Source: Prosthecobacter algae (GTDB lineage Bacteria > Verrucomicrobiota > Verrucomicrobiia > Verrucomicrobiales > Verrucomicrobiaceae). From it: a stretch of 64,000 nt of DNA. The stretch is from NCBI RefSeq assembly GCF_039542385.1, contig NZ_BAABIA010000010.1:62001-126000 (forward strand). The letters are read 5' to 3'. Below the pieces are notes generated by a model, which worked only from the letters and a program-made list of their open reading frames with translations, made no database searches and was not told where the DNA came from. The first letter of the stretch is position 1. Each line of letters begins with the position of its first letter. This document shows, in pieces, positions 1 through 7,770 of the stretch. The position numbers were made by a program, and so were the translations under genes.

Positions 1-483
1 GTTGGCCCGCAGAAACACCACGGGAATGCGGAAGCGGAACCTCAGCACCAGCATGAGGCAGACCAGGAGCAGGGCGAGCTGGAAGTCATCGTGCCGGGCA
101 CCGGAGACCGTCAGCCCAGAGACCAGGACGATGATGGGCGTGAGGATCAGCAGCAGGCCGGAGATGTATCGAAAATACTGCCTCACGGTGGTGAAAATGA
201 GACCCTGCTGGTCCACATTGCCCACGCCGACAGCCATCCCCAAAAAACGGGAGGCGGAAAAGGTGATGCCCATCTCCAGCAGGGCACCATAACCCGAGAT
301 GGAGGTGACGAGTACCCAGAGGCCGTAGCCTTCGACCTTCAGGGATTTGACCATGGCCGGTGTGATCACCAGGGTGATCGCCACCTTGAGGATCAAATCC
401 AGGACGTTGATGCCCGATCCACGAAACAATCTGCTTTCAGAGAACCTTCGTTTGGGCGTTTCAGCGTTCGGTTCGGTGGCCAC
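1..483 (-). CDS. Polysaccharide flippase (Wzx/MATE-like), 3' part outside the window
   Basis: A membrane protein likely to move lipid-linked glycan units across the inner membrane. Only the first 161 codons are present because the gene runs off the left edge. Read on the minus strand, a short basic N-terminus is followed by a segment like LDLILKVAITLVITPAMV and then EGYGLWVLVTSISGYGALLEM, the pattern of the first two helices of O-antigen translocases. More hydrophobic helices follow. The start chosen is a GTG at 483. It is the only plausible start after the in-frame stop at 517-519, although an internal ATG near 353 is possible. It begins one base after the stop of the toroid gene upstream, so the two are probably cotranscribed. 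The family call rests on topology and the N-terminal motif only. Confidence 0.7.
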   Translation of the reverse strand, partial: MATEPNAETPKRRFSESRLFRGSGINVLDLILKVAITLVITPAMVKSLKVEGYGLWVLVTSISGYGALLEMGITFSASRFLGMAVGVGNVDQQGLIFTTVRQYFRYISGLLLILTPIIVLVSGLTVSGARHDDFQLALLLVCLMLVLRFRFRIPVVFLRAN

Positions 484-484
484 T

Positions 485-1696
485 CTAGATCTTTGAGGGT
501 GAGGGGGATACGTTTTTTATATCACCTTCCAAAGTGCAGGCATCAATGAGAAACTTGCAGGCCCAGTTAATGAGCTGAAAGCGGCAGTAGTCCCCGCTCA
601 CAGGTAGGGAACCTTTCACCCCGCCGCAGAGGGGGGAATCTTCCTCCCCGATATGGAGCGTGCGGCGCACAAACTGGTTGGCCATCTCGGCCGCTTTCAA
701 GTACTCAGCCCGTCCGGTATCCTGGTAGAGCATCAGCCAGCAGATCGCTGTCTGGGAAAGTCCCGTGAGGCAGATCCAAGGCACGGCAGGCTTCCAGTTC
801 GAATCCAGCCGCCCGGGCAGCGCACCTTCGGGCGTGAGGGTTGTGAGCAGGGCATCGGCCGTCTGCACAGCGGCTGCGAGCAGGGCGGGATCGCCGGAAA
901 AGCGGTAACCTTCGAGAATACCGCGCAGCGTGTAGGCGATCGAGTGGGTCAGCGGCGAGTTTTCATCTTTGCCGAGGCCGCAGTCCTGGTACCAGCCATT
1001 TTCCTGTTGGCGGGAGACAGCCCAGCGGATGTTGCGCAGTCCGGCCTCGCCATATGAAGCCTCACCTGAGACCCGTGAAGCCTCCAGAAGGCCCCAGGCG
1101 ACATGGGTTTCCCAGACGTGATCGCCAGGGGTGGCAAAGGGATTTGGATGCCGCCAGGCCCCGTCCGTATCCTGCACGCTCATCAGCCACTGGGCGGCAC
1201 GATGCATGGAGGTCATGTAGGGGCCTCCAAAGTTTGCTGCCGCAGCGGCGAGACCCAGCAGGATTTGGCCAGTGTCAAAAACCACGGGCGCGACGACCGC
1301 AGAGTGCATGTGACTTCCCCGGAAGGCCCCATCGGGCATCTGGATGGAAATCAGCCAGTCCATCATCCGCTGGGCCGCCTCGGCAAGCAGGGGGCAGTTC
1401 CGCCGTTTGGCATGCTCCAGCAGGGTCGGGATGATGTAGCCAGTGGTTTCCGGGTAGGAAGCAGCCCAGCCAGTGACCAGGCTGTAATGACGCGCTACGC
1501 CACCATCGGCGGAGGCAGAGTTTTTTTGGGCAAGCAGGATCCATTTCAGGCAGGCTTCGATAGCACGGTCCGAGCCCGGATCCTCCTGCAGACCGTGGAC
1601 AAGATCCCGGAAAGTTTCCCGCTGGGCTTCCCAGGGAACCATCCACCGAGAACTTTTTTTGAAAATGTATTTAGCGGTCTTTTTAAGCGCTCGCAT
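485..1696 (-). CDS. Alpha/alpha-toroid (terpene-cyclase/epimerase-like fold) protein of a polysaccharide operon
   Basis: A 403-residue soluble protein with no signal peptide. It has repeated helical units carrying signatures such as IQMPDGAFRG, VQDTDGAWRH and RQQENGWYQD. A Q-x-x-DGxW repeat of this kind is typical of alpha/alpha toroids (squalene cyclase-like, GH88, glucuronyl C5-epimerase-like). Proteins of this type occur in exopolysaccharide clusters, but their reaction is often unknown. The start overlaps the end of the upstream methyltransferase gene by 14 bases, and the flippase gene follows after one base, so it is an operon member. I infer a role in surface glycan synthesis or modification; the substrate cannot be told. 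Confidence 0.6.
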   Translation of the reverse strand: MRALKKTAKYIFKKSSRWMVPWEAQRETFRDLVHGLQEDPGSDRAIEACLKWILLAQKNSASADGGVARHYSLVTGWAASYPETTGYIIPTLLEHAKRRNCPLLAEAAQRMMDWLISIQMPDGAFRGSHMHSAVVAPVVFDTGQILLGLAAAAANFGGPYMTSMHRAAQWLMSVQDTDGAWRHPNPFATPGDHVWETHVAWGLLEASRVSGEASYGEAGLRNIRWAVSRQQENGWYQDCGLGKDENSPLTHSIAYTLRGILEGYRFSGDPALLAAAVQTADALLTTLTPEGALPGRLDSNWKPAVPWICLTGLSQTAICWLMLYQDTGRAEYLKAAEMANQFVRRTLHIGEEDSPLCGGVKGSLPVSGDYCRFQLINWACKFLIDACTLEGDIKNVSPSPSKI

Positions 1697-3101
1697 GTGT
1701 CGTGCCTTTCAGAAGAGGTGCCGGTTGTCCGTGCGCTTTTCGTTCGCCTACCCAGGCCAGGAACAACCCGTCTGTTCCTGAAATCCCGCCGTGATCAATT
1801 TGGTCCAGGACCTTCACGCGGAAGCCGTGGTCCTCCATCCAGCCAGTCATGGTCTCTTTGCCAAACCACTGTTCCCAGTCGCAAATCTGCAGGCTGCCCA
1901 GCTTCCGGACATCCTTGTCGAGGATCAGCAGGCGGCCTGTGGGGCTGGTGATGCGGCTCAGCTCGCGGACTCCTGCCTGGATGTTCACGGCGTGCTCCAG
2001 CGCCTCCACACAAAAGACCAGATCCGCCAGGCCATCCGGCAGGCCGTTATTCAGCAGCGTGCCTGGGCTGGCGTGAATGCTGGCGGGCAGCTCTCCCAGC
2101 ATCGTGGTGGAAAGGTCCACGGCATAGGCTTCGATCTCCGGATGCCTTTCCTTCAGCAGCTTGATGAACCGCCCCTTGCCGCAGCCAATGTCGGCGACGA
2201 CTTTCGGCCGGTATTGGGCCACCAGATCATCCACGATCTTAAAGCGCCCGTCATCGGCCGCGATCTGGGTGGGGAACCTCGGAGCTGTGGCCTCAAAGGT
2301 GCAGACCACGCGGTCACGCAGGGTCTCCAGAAAGGTAGCCGCCCGTAGCAGAGGAGAAAAACCGCCCTTTTCAGCAGGCACGGTTCCAAAGAAATTCTTG
2401 TGCCCTTTGGATTGTAGAAAGGCCCCATAGGCTGCTTCACCCGCTTTCAGATCCCCGGCCATGAACCAGGCCGAAGCCATTTCCAGCAAGCCGGTCAGGC
2501 AGTGCCGCTCCGAGAAGGCAGACTCTGGAAACATGCCCTTCTCGGACTGATGCGCGGCGGCCAGTTGGAGCAGACCTTCTGCCGACGCTCGGTCACCTTG
2601 GGTGAGCAAAAGCTTAATGCCGCGACCCAGTTGCTGCGAAGGCAACTGGCCAGAGCGCCAGGCAGCCTCAACGGTAGCAGCCAGTTCGCCACAGGGGTGC
2701 GCGGGGCTTTCAGCCGCTAGCCTTTCACGCACTTGCTTTAGGGCATCTCCCTGCCGGAGGATCTCTGGCTTGAGCGAGGCGGTCAGCAATTCGCTTTCCG
2801 GAACGGTCTTTGAGAGGGTTTCCAAACCCCAGGCCCGGGGCTGCTGGAGAAGATAGACTTCCAGACTGAGGGCGATTTCACGTTCACCCCACCAAATGAG
2901 AAGAGGCATCAGCCGCAACAGGGTGGCCACTTCGCTTGCAGAAAGAGGGTGGGAGTCTCGGATCTGCGGCATGGAATCCCGAAGGATCTTCATGGCCGCC
3001 TCAAAAACATCCACCGAAGGTGAGTTTTTGGGGTAACTTAGCCAGTGTTTAGCCCTTAACATCTGAAGCCAGTTATTAAGCTTAAAATACTTAGCGATCA
3101 C
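1683..3101 (-). CDS. SAM-dependent methyltransferase with long helical N-terminal region
   Basis: A 472-residue protein. Residues about 299-335 carry the class I SAM-binding motif (VVADIGCGKGRF, then AYAVDLS for the acidic loop), and LVFCVEALEHAV and LLILDKD follow at the expected distances, so the C-terminal third is a Methyltransf_11/25-type domain. The first 280 residues are helical. They include AAAHQSEKGMFPESAFSERH, which resembles a toroid repeat like those of the next gene, so this may be a toroid-methyltransferase fusion. It is the first gene of the minus-strand glycan operon, behind an AT-rich leader. The likely substrate is a sugar or lipid-linked glycan, by context only. Confidence 0.7.
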   Translation of the reverse strand: MIAKYFKLNNWLQMLRAKHWLSYPKNSPSVDVFEAAMKILRDSMPQIRDSHPLSASEVATLLRLMPLLIWWGEREIALSLEVYLLQQPRAWGLETLSKTVPESELLTASLKPEILRQGDALKQVRERLAAESPAHPCGELAATVEAAWRSGQLPSQQLGRGIKLLLTQGDRASAEGLLQLAAAHQSEKGMFPESAFSERHCLTGLLEMASAWFMAGDLKAGEAAYGAFLQSKGHKNFFGTVPAEKGGFSPLLRAATFLETLRDRVVCTFEATAPRFPTQIAADDGRFKIVDDLVAQYRPKVVADIGCGKGRFIKLLKERHPEIEAYAVDLSTTMLGELPASIHASPGTLLNNGLPDGLADLVFCVEALEHAVNIQAGVRELSRITSPTGRLLILDKDVRKLGSLQICDWEQWFGKETMTGWMEDHGFRVKVLDQIDHGGISGTDGLFLAWVGERKAHGQPAPLLKGTTHASA

Positions 3102-3519
3102 AGTTCTTTAAAGAAAAATATTAGCCAAGTTCTATTGGGCGGATAAGCTCGACTTTGTAGGATAACGGAAAATATGGCGTTATGCAAATAATTAATAATT
3201 TGCTGAAAGGGAAATCTTTATCTGTAGATCTGCCTGTTACTCAATGTGATGGCCTGGATTCAAGGATTCGAAAGCATTCGAGAGGTACGATTTACCTTTA
3301 GTATAACATAACTTCGCAGACTATCGATTGCCAGAGAGAGTTGCACAATGCCTGTTTTTAGAAATGAGTAGCCATGACTCTCTCAGGGTTAGCTACTAAA
3401 GGCTGTTACATTCGTGCAGCTTGCAATCCAAGATTTCAAGAAACGTTTTGATCACAGGGTAAAATTCTGGAGGAAAGCATGTTCACTTGTGAAATGACTT
3501 CTGCGTTTCAACCTGGGTC
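3102..3519. other. AT-rich divergent intergenic region
   Basis: About 420 bases without a convincing gene, clearly lower in GC than the flanks. It separates the minus-strand glycan operon from the plus-strand cupin gene and so must hold promoters for both. Near 3469-3473 there is a strong Shine-Dalgarno GGAGG, five bases before an ATG at 3479. That ATG opens a 53-codon frame ending at 3640 which overlaps the cupin gene out of frame. No RNA gene or repeat was recognised. Confidence 0.5.
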
Positions 3520-3873
3520 ATGTCCTCGCCCCGCTACGCAGTCGCCCAGTTGGATGAAATTCCGCCGACACCCTGTCCCTGTGGTCAGGCCAGACGGGCC
3601 TTCAATGAACCCTGGAACACTCTGGCCACCGTGCATCTGACGGACATCCATGCGGATGCGAAGCTGCACTACCACCAGAAGATGACCGAAATTTACATCG
3701 TCTTGGAGGGCGAGGGCTATCTGGAACTGGATGGGGAACGCATCCCGCTGAAGCCGATGACTTCCGTGATGATCCGCCCGGGTTGTGTACATCGGGCTGT
3801 GGGGAACCTGCGCATCATCAATGTGCCCATGCCGCCCTTTGATCCGGCGGATGAATTTGAGGTGGAGGGTTAA
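3520..3873 (+). CDS. Small cupin-domain protein
   Basis: A 117-residue single-domain cupin, probably cytoplasmic and metal-binding. The first cupin motif is visible as LHYHQKMTEIYIVLEGEGYL, giving metal ligands His50, His52 and Glu57. The second, MTSVMIRPGCVHRAVG, supplies His91. The length fits the minimal cupin_2 fold. The substrate is unknown. The ATG at 3520 is the only usable start, since an in-frame stop lies at 3490-3492, yet it lacks a clear ribosome-binding site; the good one lies upstream of an overlapping out-of-frame ATG at 3479. The gene converges on the next one and their stop codons overlap inside the same four bases. Confidence 0.8.
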   Translation: MSSPRYAVAQLDEIPPTPCPCGQARRAFNEPWNTLATVHLTDIHADAKLHYHQKMTEIYIVLEGEGYLELDGERIPLKPMTSVMIRPGCVHRAVGNLRIINVPMPPFDPADEFEVEG

Positions 3874-4469
3874 CGGCGCAGTCCCTGCAGGCGGGACTGC
3901 ATGTCCTCCAGCACGGGGGCGAGTTCCATCTTGGCTTTGGTGGAGGCATTGCGGAGAAAGAAGATGGGGTCTTCCTGGATCATGCTGTCCATAAACTCGC
4001 GGTCTTGTTCCGAGAGGCGGTCGCCTTCCTGGGCTCCGCTACGCAGGTTTTTCATGTCGCCGCGCATCCGGGTGATGAGGCGTTTGCGCTCCTCTTCGGG
4101 GATGGCTTTCAGGCCCCGTTCCAGGCGGTCGAGGTAGGGGTCCACCGTGCGGTTGACGTATTCCTTTTGCTCGTCCTCGGTGAGGGAGGCAAAGAACTTA
4201 TCCACCACCGCTTGATCGTCTTCACGCAGCCGCCTTTTATGCTGCGCATCCAGGCGGTTGAGGTGGGTGATGACTAAGTTCAGATGTGGCTGGCGGGATT
4301 CGCGGCTGCCTTTGGCGTCCCCCTTCAGCCAGGGGCTTGCCTCCATGAGGGCGGTGACTTTTTCCGGCCAGGAGACGAGGTGGTCCGTCTGCTGCATGAC
4401 CAGGGCGACGCCGCACCAGATCAACAGCAGGGCGGCGGCGGCGATGAGCCAGATGCGCGAACGTTTCAT
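3870..4469 (-). CDS. Membrane-anchored helical protein of unknown function
   Basis: A 199-residue protein with one N-terminal membrane segment (WLIAAAALLLIWCGVALVM) followed by a charged, strongly helical region rich in Glu, Arg and Lys. That region resembles heavy-metal-resistance or Spy-like periplasmic helices in composition, but no signature supports that name. The start ATG overlaps the murJ stop by four bases, so it is translationally coupled to murJ and probably acts at the membrane or periplasm. I do not recognise the family. Confidence 0.6.
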   Translation of the reverse strand: MKRSRIWLIAAAALLLIWCGVALVMQQTDHLVSWPEKVTALMEASPWLKGDAKGSRESRQPHLNLVITHLNRLDAQHKRRLREDDQAVVDKFFASLTEDEQKEYVNRTVDPYLDRLERGLKAIPEEERKRLITRMRGDMKNLRSGAQEGDRLSEQDREFMDSMIQEDPIFFLRNASTKAKMELAPVLEDMQSRLQGLRR

Positions 4470-6085
4470 GACTTGGGCCGGAAGCGCTTGGAGACGATGC
4501 CCATGAATTCACCGGCCTCCTCCACCCGCAGCTTTTGCGTGATGAGGAAGTACACGCCGCCAGCCACGGCAATGGTGGCCCCCAGGGAGGCGACCTGGGT
4601 GATGAAATTCATCGTGGCCCAACCCGCCAGAAGGGTCTTTTGGGCCCCCAGGCACACGGCGGCCATGCAGCCGATGCCCACCATCAGCTTCAGCAGTGTT
4701 TGGCTGAGGGAACGGGTTTCCAGACCGTGGGCAAACTTGCGCATGCAGAGATAGAGCGTGGCAAAGTTGGCTGCCAGGCCCACGGCGGTGGCCCAGGCGA
4801 GGGCGGTGTGGTCCCAGCCCAGGATGAAGACGCTGGTGTAGTTCAGCACGAGGTTCAGCACGATGATGCCGATGCTGATCAGCATGGGGATGAAGCGCTT
4901 ATCAATGGTGTAAAAGGCAGGCTGCAGCACCTTGATGGCGGAGTAAAACACCAGGCCAAAAGCGTAGGCTTGGAGAGGGCCGGCGGTGTTCAGCACATCA
5001 TTCGCGGTGAATTTGCCGTGTTCAAAAAGCACAGAGATGATTGGTTCTGCCAGCAGGGAAAGGCCGACGGCGCAGGGCAGGGTGAGGAAGAGCACCAGCC
5101 GCAGGCTCTTGGCCAGGGCACCGCGAAAAGCTGGGGTCATGCCATCCGTCGCCAGGCGGGAGAGCATGGGCAGGGTGACGGTGGCCACGGCCACGCCAAA
5201 GAGGCCCAGGGGCAATTGCTGCAAGCGCTGCGCATTGGCCAGCCAGGCCAGGGAGGATTCCTTGCCTGGGGTGTAAGAGGCAAAGATGGAATTGAGCAGC
5301 ACGGAAATCTGGGTGCCGCTGGCCGCCAGCATGGAGGGCCACATGAGCCGCAGCACATCCCGCACACCGCTGTCCTTCCAGCCGAAATCCAGGCCAAAAC
5401 GAAAACCCACGCGGCGCAGGGAGGGCAGTTGCACCAGCAACTGCAACACGCCGCCGATCAGTGTGCCAAAGGCAAAGCCGGTGAGGCCCTTTTCAGTGAT
5501 CTCCCCGTTGCGGAATCCAGGATCAATGAGCCAGGCGAGAACCACACCGCCCACGATGCAGCCGAGGTTGAAGAAGGCCGAAGCCACGGCGGGGATGAAG
5601 AAGACCTTCTTCGAATTCAGCATGCCCATCACCAGGGCGGTGACGGAGACGATGGCGATGAAGGGGTACATGATCTGGGCCAGCCAGGTGCCCAGCACCT
5701 TGGCCTCCTCCGAAAGGCCCGGAGTCAGCAGGCGAAAGATCCAGGGGGCCAACACCACCCCGGCCAAGGCGACCATCGTCATGAAGCAGATGGCCAGGGA
5801 CAGCATCTTGCGTCCCAGCACCCAGGCCGCCTCGTCTCCCTCGTTCTTAATCTTCTTGGAAAAGGTGGTGACAAAGGCGGTGGAAAGAGCGCCTTCGGCA
5901 AAGAGGTCTCGCAGCATGTTCGGCGTGCGAAAGGCGGCGGTGAAGATGCCGGTGAAGGCGGAACCGAAGAGGCCGTTCAGGAGCTGGTCTCTCACCAGAC
6001 CCAGCACACGGCTGCACAGGATAGCGATGGAAACGACGCTCGTGCTGCGTGCTTGGGAACCCGTGTCTTTCTTCTCTTCACTCAT
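4466..6085 (-). CDS. murJ: Lipid II flippase MurJ
   Basis: An integral membrane protein of the MVF/MATE superfamily, proposed to flip lipid II for peptidoglycan synthesis. The N-terminus shows the family hallmark SRVLGLVRDQLLNGLFG, then AFRTPNMLRDLFAEGALSTA, the typical MurJ sequence around helices 1 and 2. About 14 hydrophobic helices follow. I place the start at the ATG at 6085 (MSEEKKD, 539 residues); an upstream start would add 15 basic residues from the leader hairpin region. The downstream coupled gene encodes a small membrane-anchored protein. A terminator-like hairpin lies just upstream, between the sulfatase gene and murJ, so murJ probably has its own promoter. Confidence 0.93.
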   Translation of the reverse strand: MSEEKKDTGSQARSTSVVSIAILCSRVLGLVRDQLLNGLFGSAFTGIFTAAFRTPNMLRDLFAEGALSTAFVTTFSKKIKNEGDEAAWVLGRKMLSLAICFMTMVALAGVVLAPWIFRLLTPGLSEEAKVLGTWLAQIMYPFIAIVSVTALVMGMLNSKKVFFIPAVASAFFNLGCIVGGVVLAWLIDPGFRNGEITEKGLTGFAFGTLIGGVLQLLVQLPSLRRVGFRFGLDFGWKDSGVRDVLRLMWPSMLAASGTQISVLLNSIFASYTPGKESSLAWLANAQRLQQLPLGLFGVAVATVTLPMLSRLATDGMTPAFRGALAKSLRLVLFLTLPCAVGLSLLAEPIISVLFEHGKFTANDVLNTAGPLQAYAFGLVFYSAIKVLQPAFYTIDKRFIPMLISIGIIVLNLVLNYTSVFILGWDHTALAWATAVGLAANFATLYLCMRKFAHGLETRSLSQTLLKLMVGIGCMAAVCLGAQKTLLAGWATMNFITQVASLGATIAVAGGVYFLITQKLRVEEAGEFMGIVSKRFRPKS

Positions 6086-6094
6086 GATGCAAAT

Positions 6095-6122
6095 GCGGCG
6101 GCACCTTCGATGGTGCCGCCGC
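6095..6122 (-). terminator. Perfect 11-bp hairpin between the sulfatase gene and murJ
   Basis: GCGGCGGCACC and GGTGCCGCCGC face each other across a six-base loop (TTCGAT). The hairpin lies 30 bases past the sulfatase stop and only 9 bases upstream of the murJ start codon on the minus strand. The tail on the minus strand is ATTTGC rather than a run of U, so it may be a weak terminator or a leader structure of murJ. Confidence 0.6.
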
Positions 6123-6151
6123 TCTGGCAATCATATTCCTGAAAGGGATGG

Positions 6152-7681
6152 TTACGGATCGGTGAGGTTGGGAGCCCACATGCCAGTCTCTTTGACTTTG
6201 GGCGTCACGCCATCCGCCGGGTAGGTGGTTTTCACGATGCCAGCGAGTTGGGTAGAGAGCTCCTTGACGGTCGCTGCGTGGTCGGGTTTTTCCGCGAGGT
6301 TGGTCAGCTCTTTGGGGTCGGTGTCGTGATCATAAAGCTCCCGGCCTTCTTTGCCATCTGCCCACTCGGTGTAGCGCCACCGCGGCGTGCGCAGGGAGTA
6401 GCCAAAGATGCGTTTGCCATTGTCCCCCGCTGCGGCGCTGGCCCCCATGCGCTTGAAGCCGCCACCGCGCACCACCTGGCTGATCACCCAGCCGCGACCT
6501 TCAGCCTTGGGGTCTTTGAGCATGGGAACCAGGCTCTGACCCTGGAGATTGGCCGGGGCCTTTACGCCGCAGAGTTCGGTCAGCGTGGGATAGAGGTCAA
6601 TGAGGCCCACCGGGGCTTGGGCGACAGCTCCTTGGGTGACACCCGGGCCTGCCATGATGAGGGGGACGCGGGCGCTTTCTTCAAAGAGGCTCTGCTTCTG
6701 CCAGAGGCCGTGCTCGCCCAAGTGGTAACCGTGGTCGCTGGTGAAGACGACGACGGTGTTTTCGCTCAGGCCCAGGCGGTCCAGGGTATCCAGCACGACA
6801 CCGGCCTGGGCATCCATGAAACTGATGCTGGCCAGGTAAGCCTGGAGGGCTTGGCGGCGGAGATCATCGGTGAGGTTGTCCTGCTCCTTTTTGTAGCTGC
6901 CAAGGGCGTGCTTGGGCAGGTCGGCCTGGTCTTCCTTCACGCCTTGGACCACGGGCATCTTGTCCACTGGGTAACCTTCAAACCAGGTCTTGGGGGCAAT
7001 GTAAGGCGTGTGGGGGCGGAAGAAACCGAGGGCCAGGAAAAACGGCCGCGACTTGTCCTTGGTGCAGCGTTCCAGCACCCAGGCGGCCTCGCGGGCCATG
7101 AGGCCATCGGTATGCTTTTCATCGGGATTCGGTGAGGCATACCAGCTCAGCGTGCCGCCGTAGCTGCCGGGGATGAGGCTGAAGGTGTGGTCCATGTCCT
7201 CCATGCGGTCGCTGCCCGTGGGATTGATCTCCATTTCCCAGGACCCCGGGTCATCGTGGCCATTGGTGCCGATGGAAAGGGGGACGTTGTAATGGTAGAG
7301 CTTGCCGATGCGGGCCGCGAAGTAGCCGCTGAGGCGGAAGGCCTGGGAGAGGCTCTGGTGGCTGGGGAGGGTCTGGCGAAAAAGCTGGCCGTTGGTGAGG
7401 ATGCCGTTGGTGTTGGGGTAGAGGCCCGTGAGCATCGAGTTCCGACTCGGGCCGCAGAGGGGAAACTGGCAGGCGGCTTTTTCAAAACGCACCCCGCGTG
7501 CGGCCAGCTTGTCGAGGTTCGGCGTTTTCGCCAAGGGGTGGCCGTAGCTGCCCAGGCTGGTATTCAAGTCATCGGCAATGATGAAGAGGACATTGGGCCG
7601 GGCTTTTTCGGCAGCGGGCAGGATCGCTGGGACCAGAAGTCCGAGGCACAAAAGGAGACGGAGAGAACGCGCGGCAATCAT
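6152..7681 (-). CDS. Secreted sulfatase, iduronate-2-sulfatase-like
   Basis: A 509-residue exported alkaline-phosphatase-superfamily sulfatase, expected to remove sulfate esters from sugars. The signal peptide is IAARSLRLLLCLGLLVPAILPAA. RPNVLFIIADDLN provides the metal-binding Asp pair near residue 37. LCGPSRNSMLTGLYP holds the C-x-P-S-R motif with Cys76 as the formylglycine precursor. FTSDHGYHLGEHGLWQK gives the second metal and active-site group. DLNTSLGSYGHPLAKTPNLD is typical of the iduronate-2-sulfatase branch. I chose the ATG at 7681 because it begins the signal peptide; a longer frame to 7774 adds an unlikely 31-residue leader that overlaps the kinase gene. The natural substrate is unknown. 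Confidence 0.88.
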   Translation of the reverse strand: MIAARSLRLLLCLGLLVPAILPAAEKARPNVLFIIADDLNTSLGSYGHPLAKTPNLDKLAARGVRFEKAACQFPLCGPSRNSMLTGLYPNTNGILTNGQLFRQTLPSHQSLSQAFRLSGYFAARIGKLYHYNVPLSIGTNGHDDPGSWEMEINPTGSDRMEDMDHTFSLIPGSYGGTLSWYASPNPDEKHTDGLMAREAAWVLERCTKDKSRPFFLALGFFRPHTPYIAPKTWFEGYPVDKMPVVQGVKEDQADLPKHALGSYKKEQDNLTDDLRRQALQAYLASISFMDAQAGVVLDTLDRLGLSENTVVVFTSDHGYHLGEHGLWQKQSLFEESARVPLIMAGPGVTQGAVAQAPVGLIDLYPTLTELCGVKAPANLQGQSLVPMLKDPKAEGRGWVISQVVRGGGFKRMGASAAAGDNGKRIFGYSLRTPRWRYTEWADGKEGRELYDHDTDPKELTNLAEKPDHAATVKELSTQLAGIVKTTYPADGVTPKVKETGMWAPNLTDP

Positions 7682-7770
7682 GGTGGTGAGGTGGGAACCG
7701 GCGCTGAAACGCCAAGGGCTGCCCGCTTCTCTCCAAGGAAAATGCCAAAGCGCAGTGGGGCGCAGGGATT

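Noticed and set aside
4535..6142. 535-codon open frame on the plus strand opposite murJ
   Set aside because: Gln/His/Gly-rich, with no family signal; it is the antisense shadow of murJ in GC-rich DNA.
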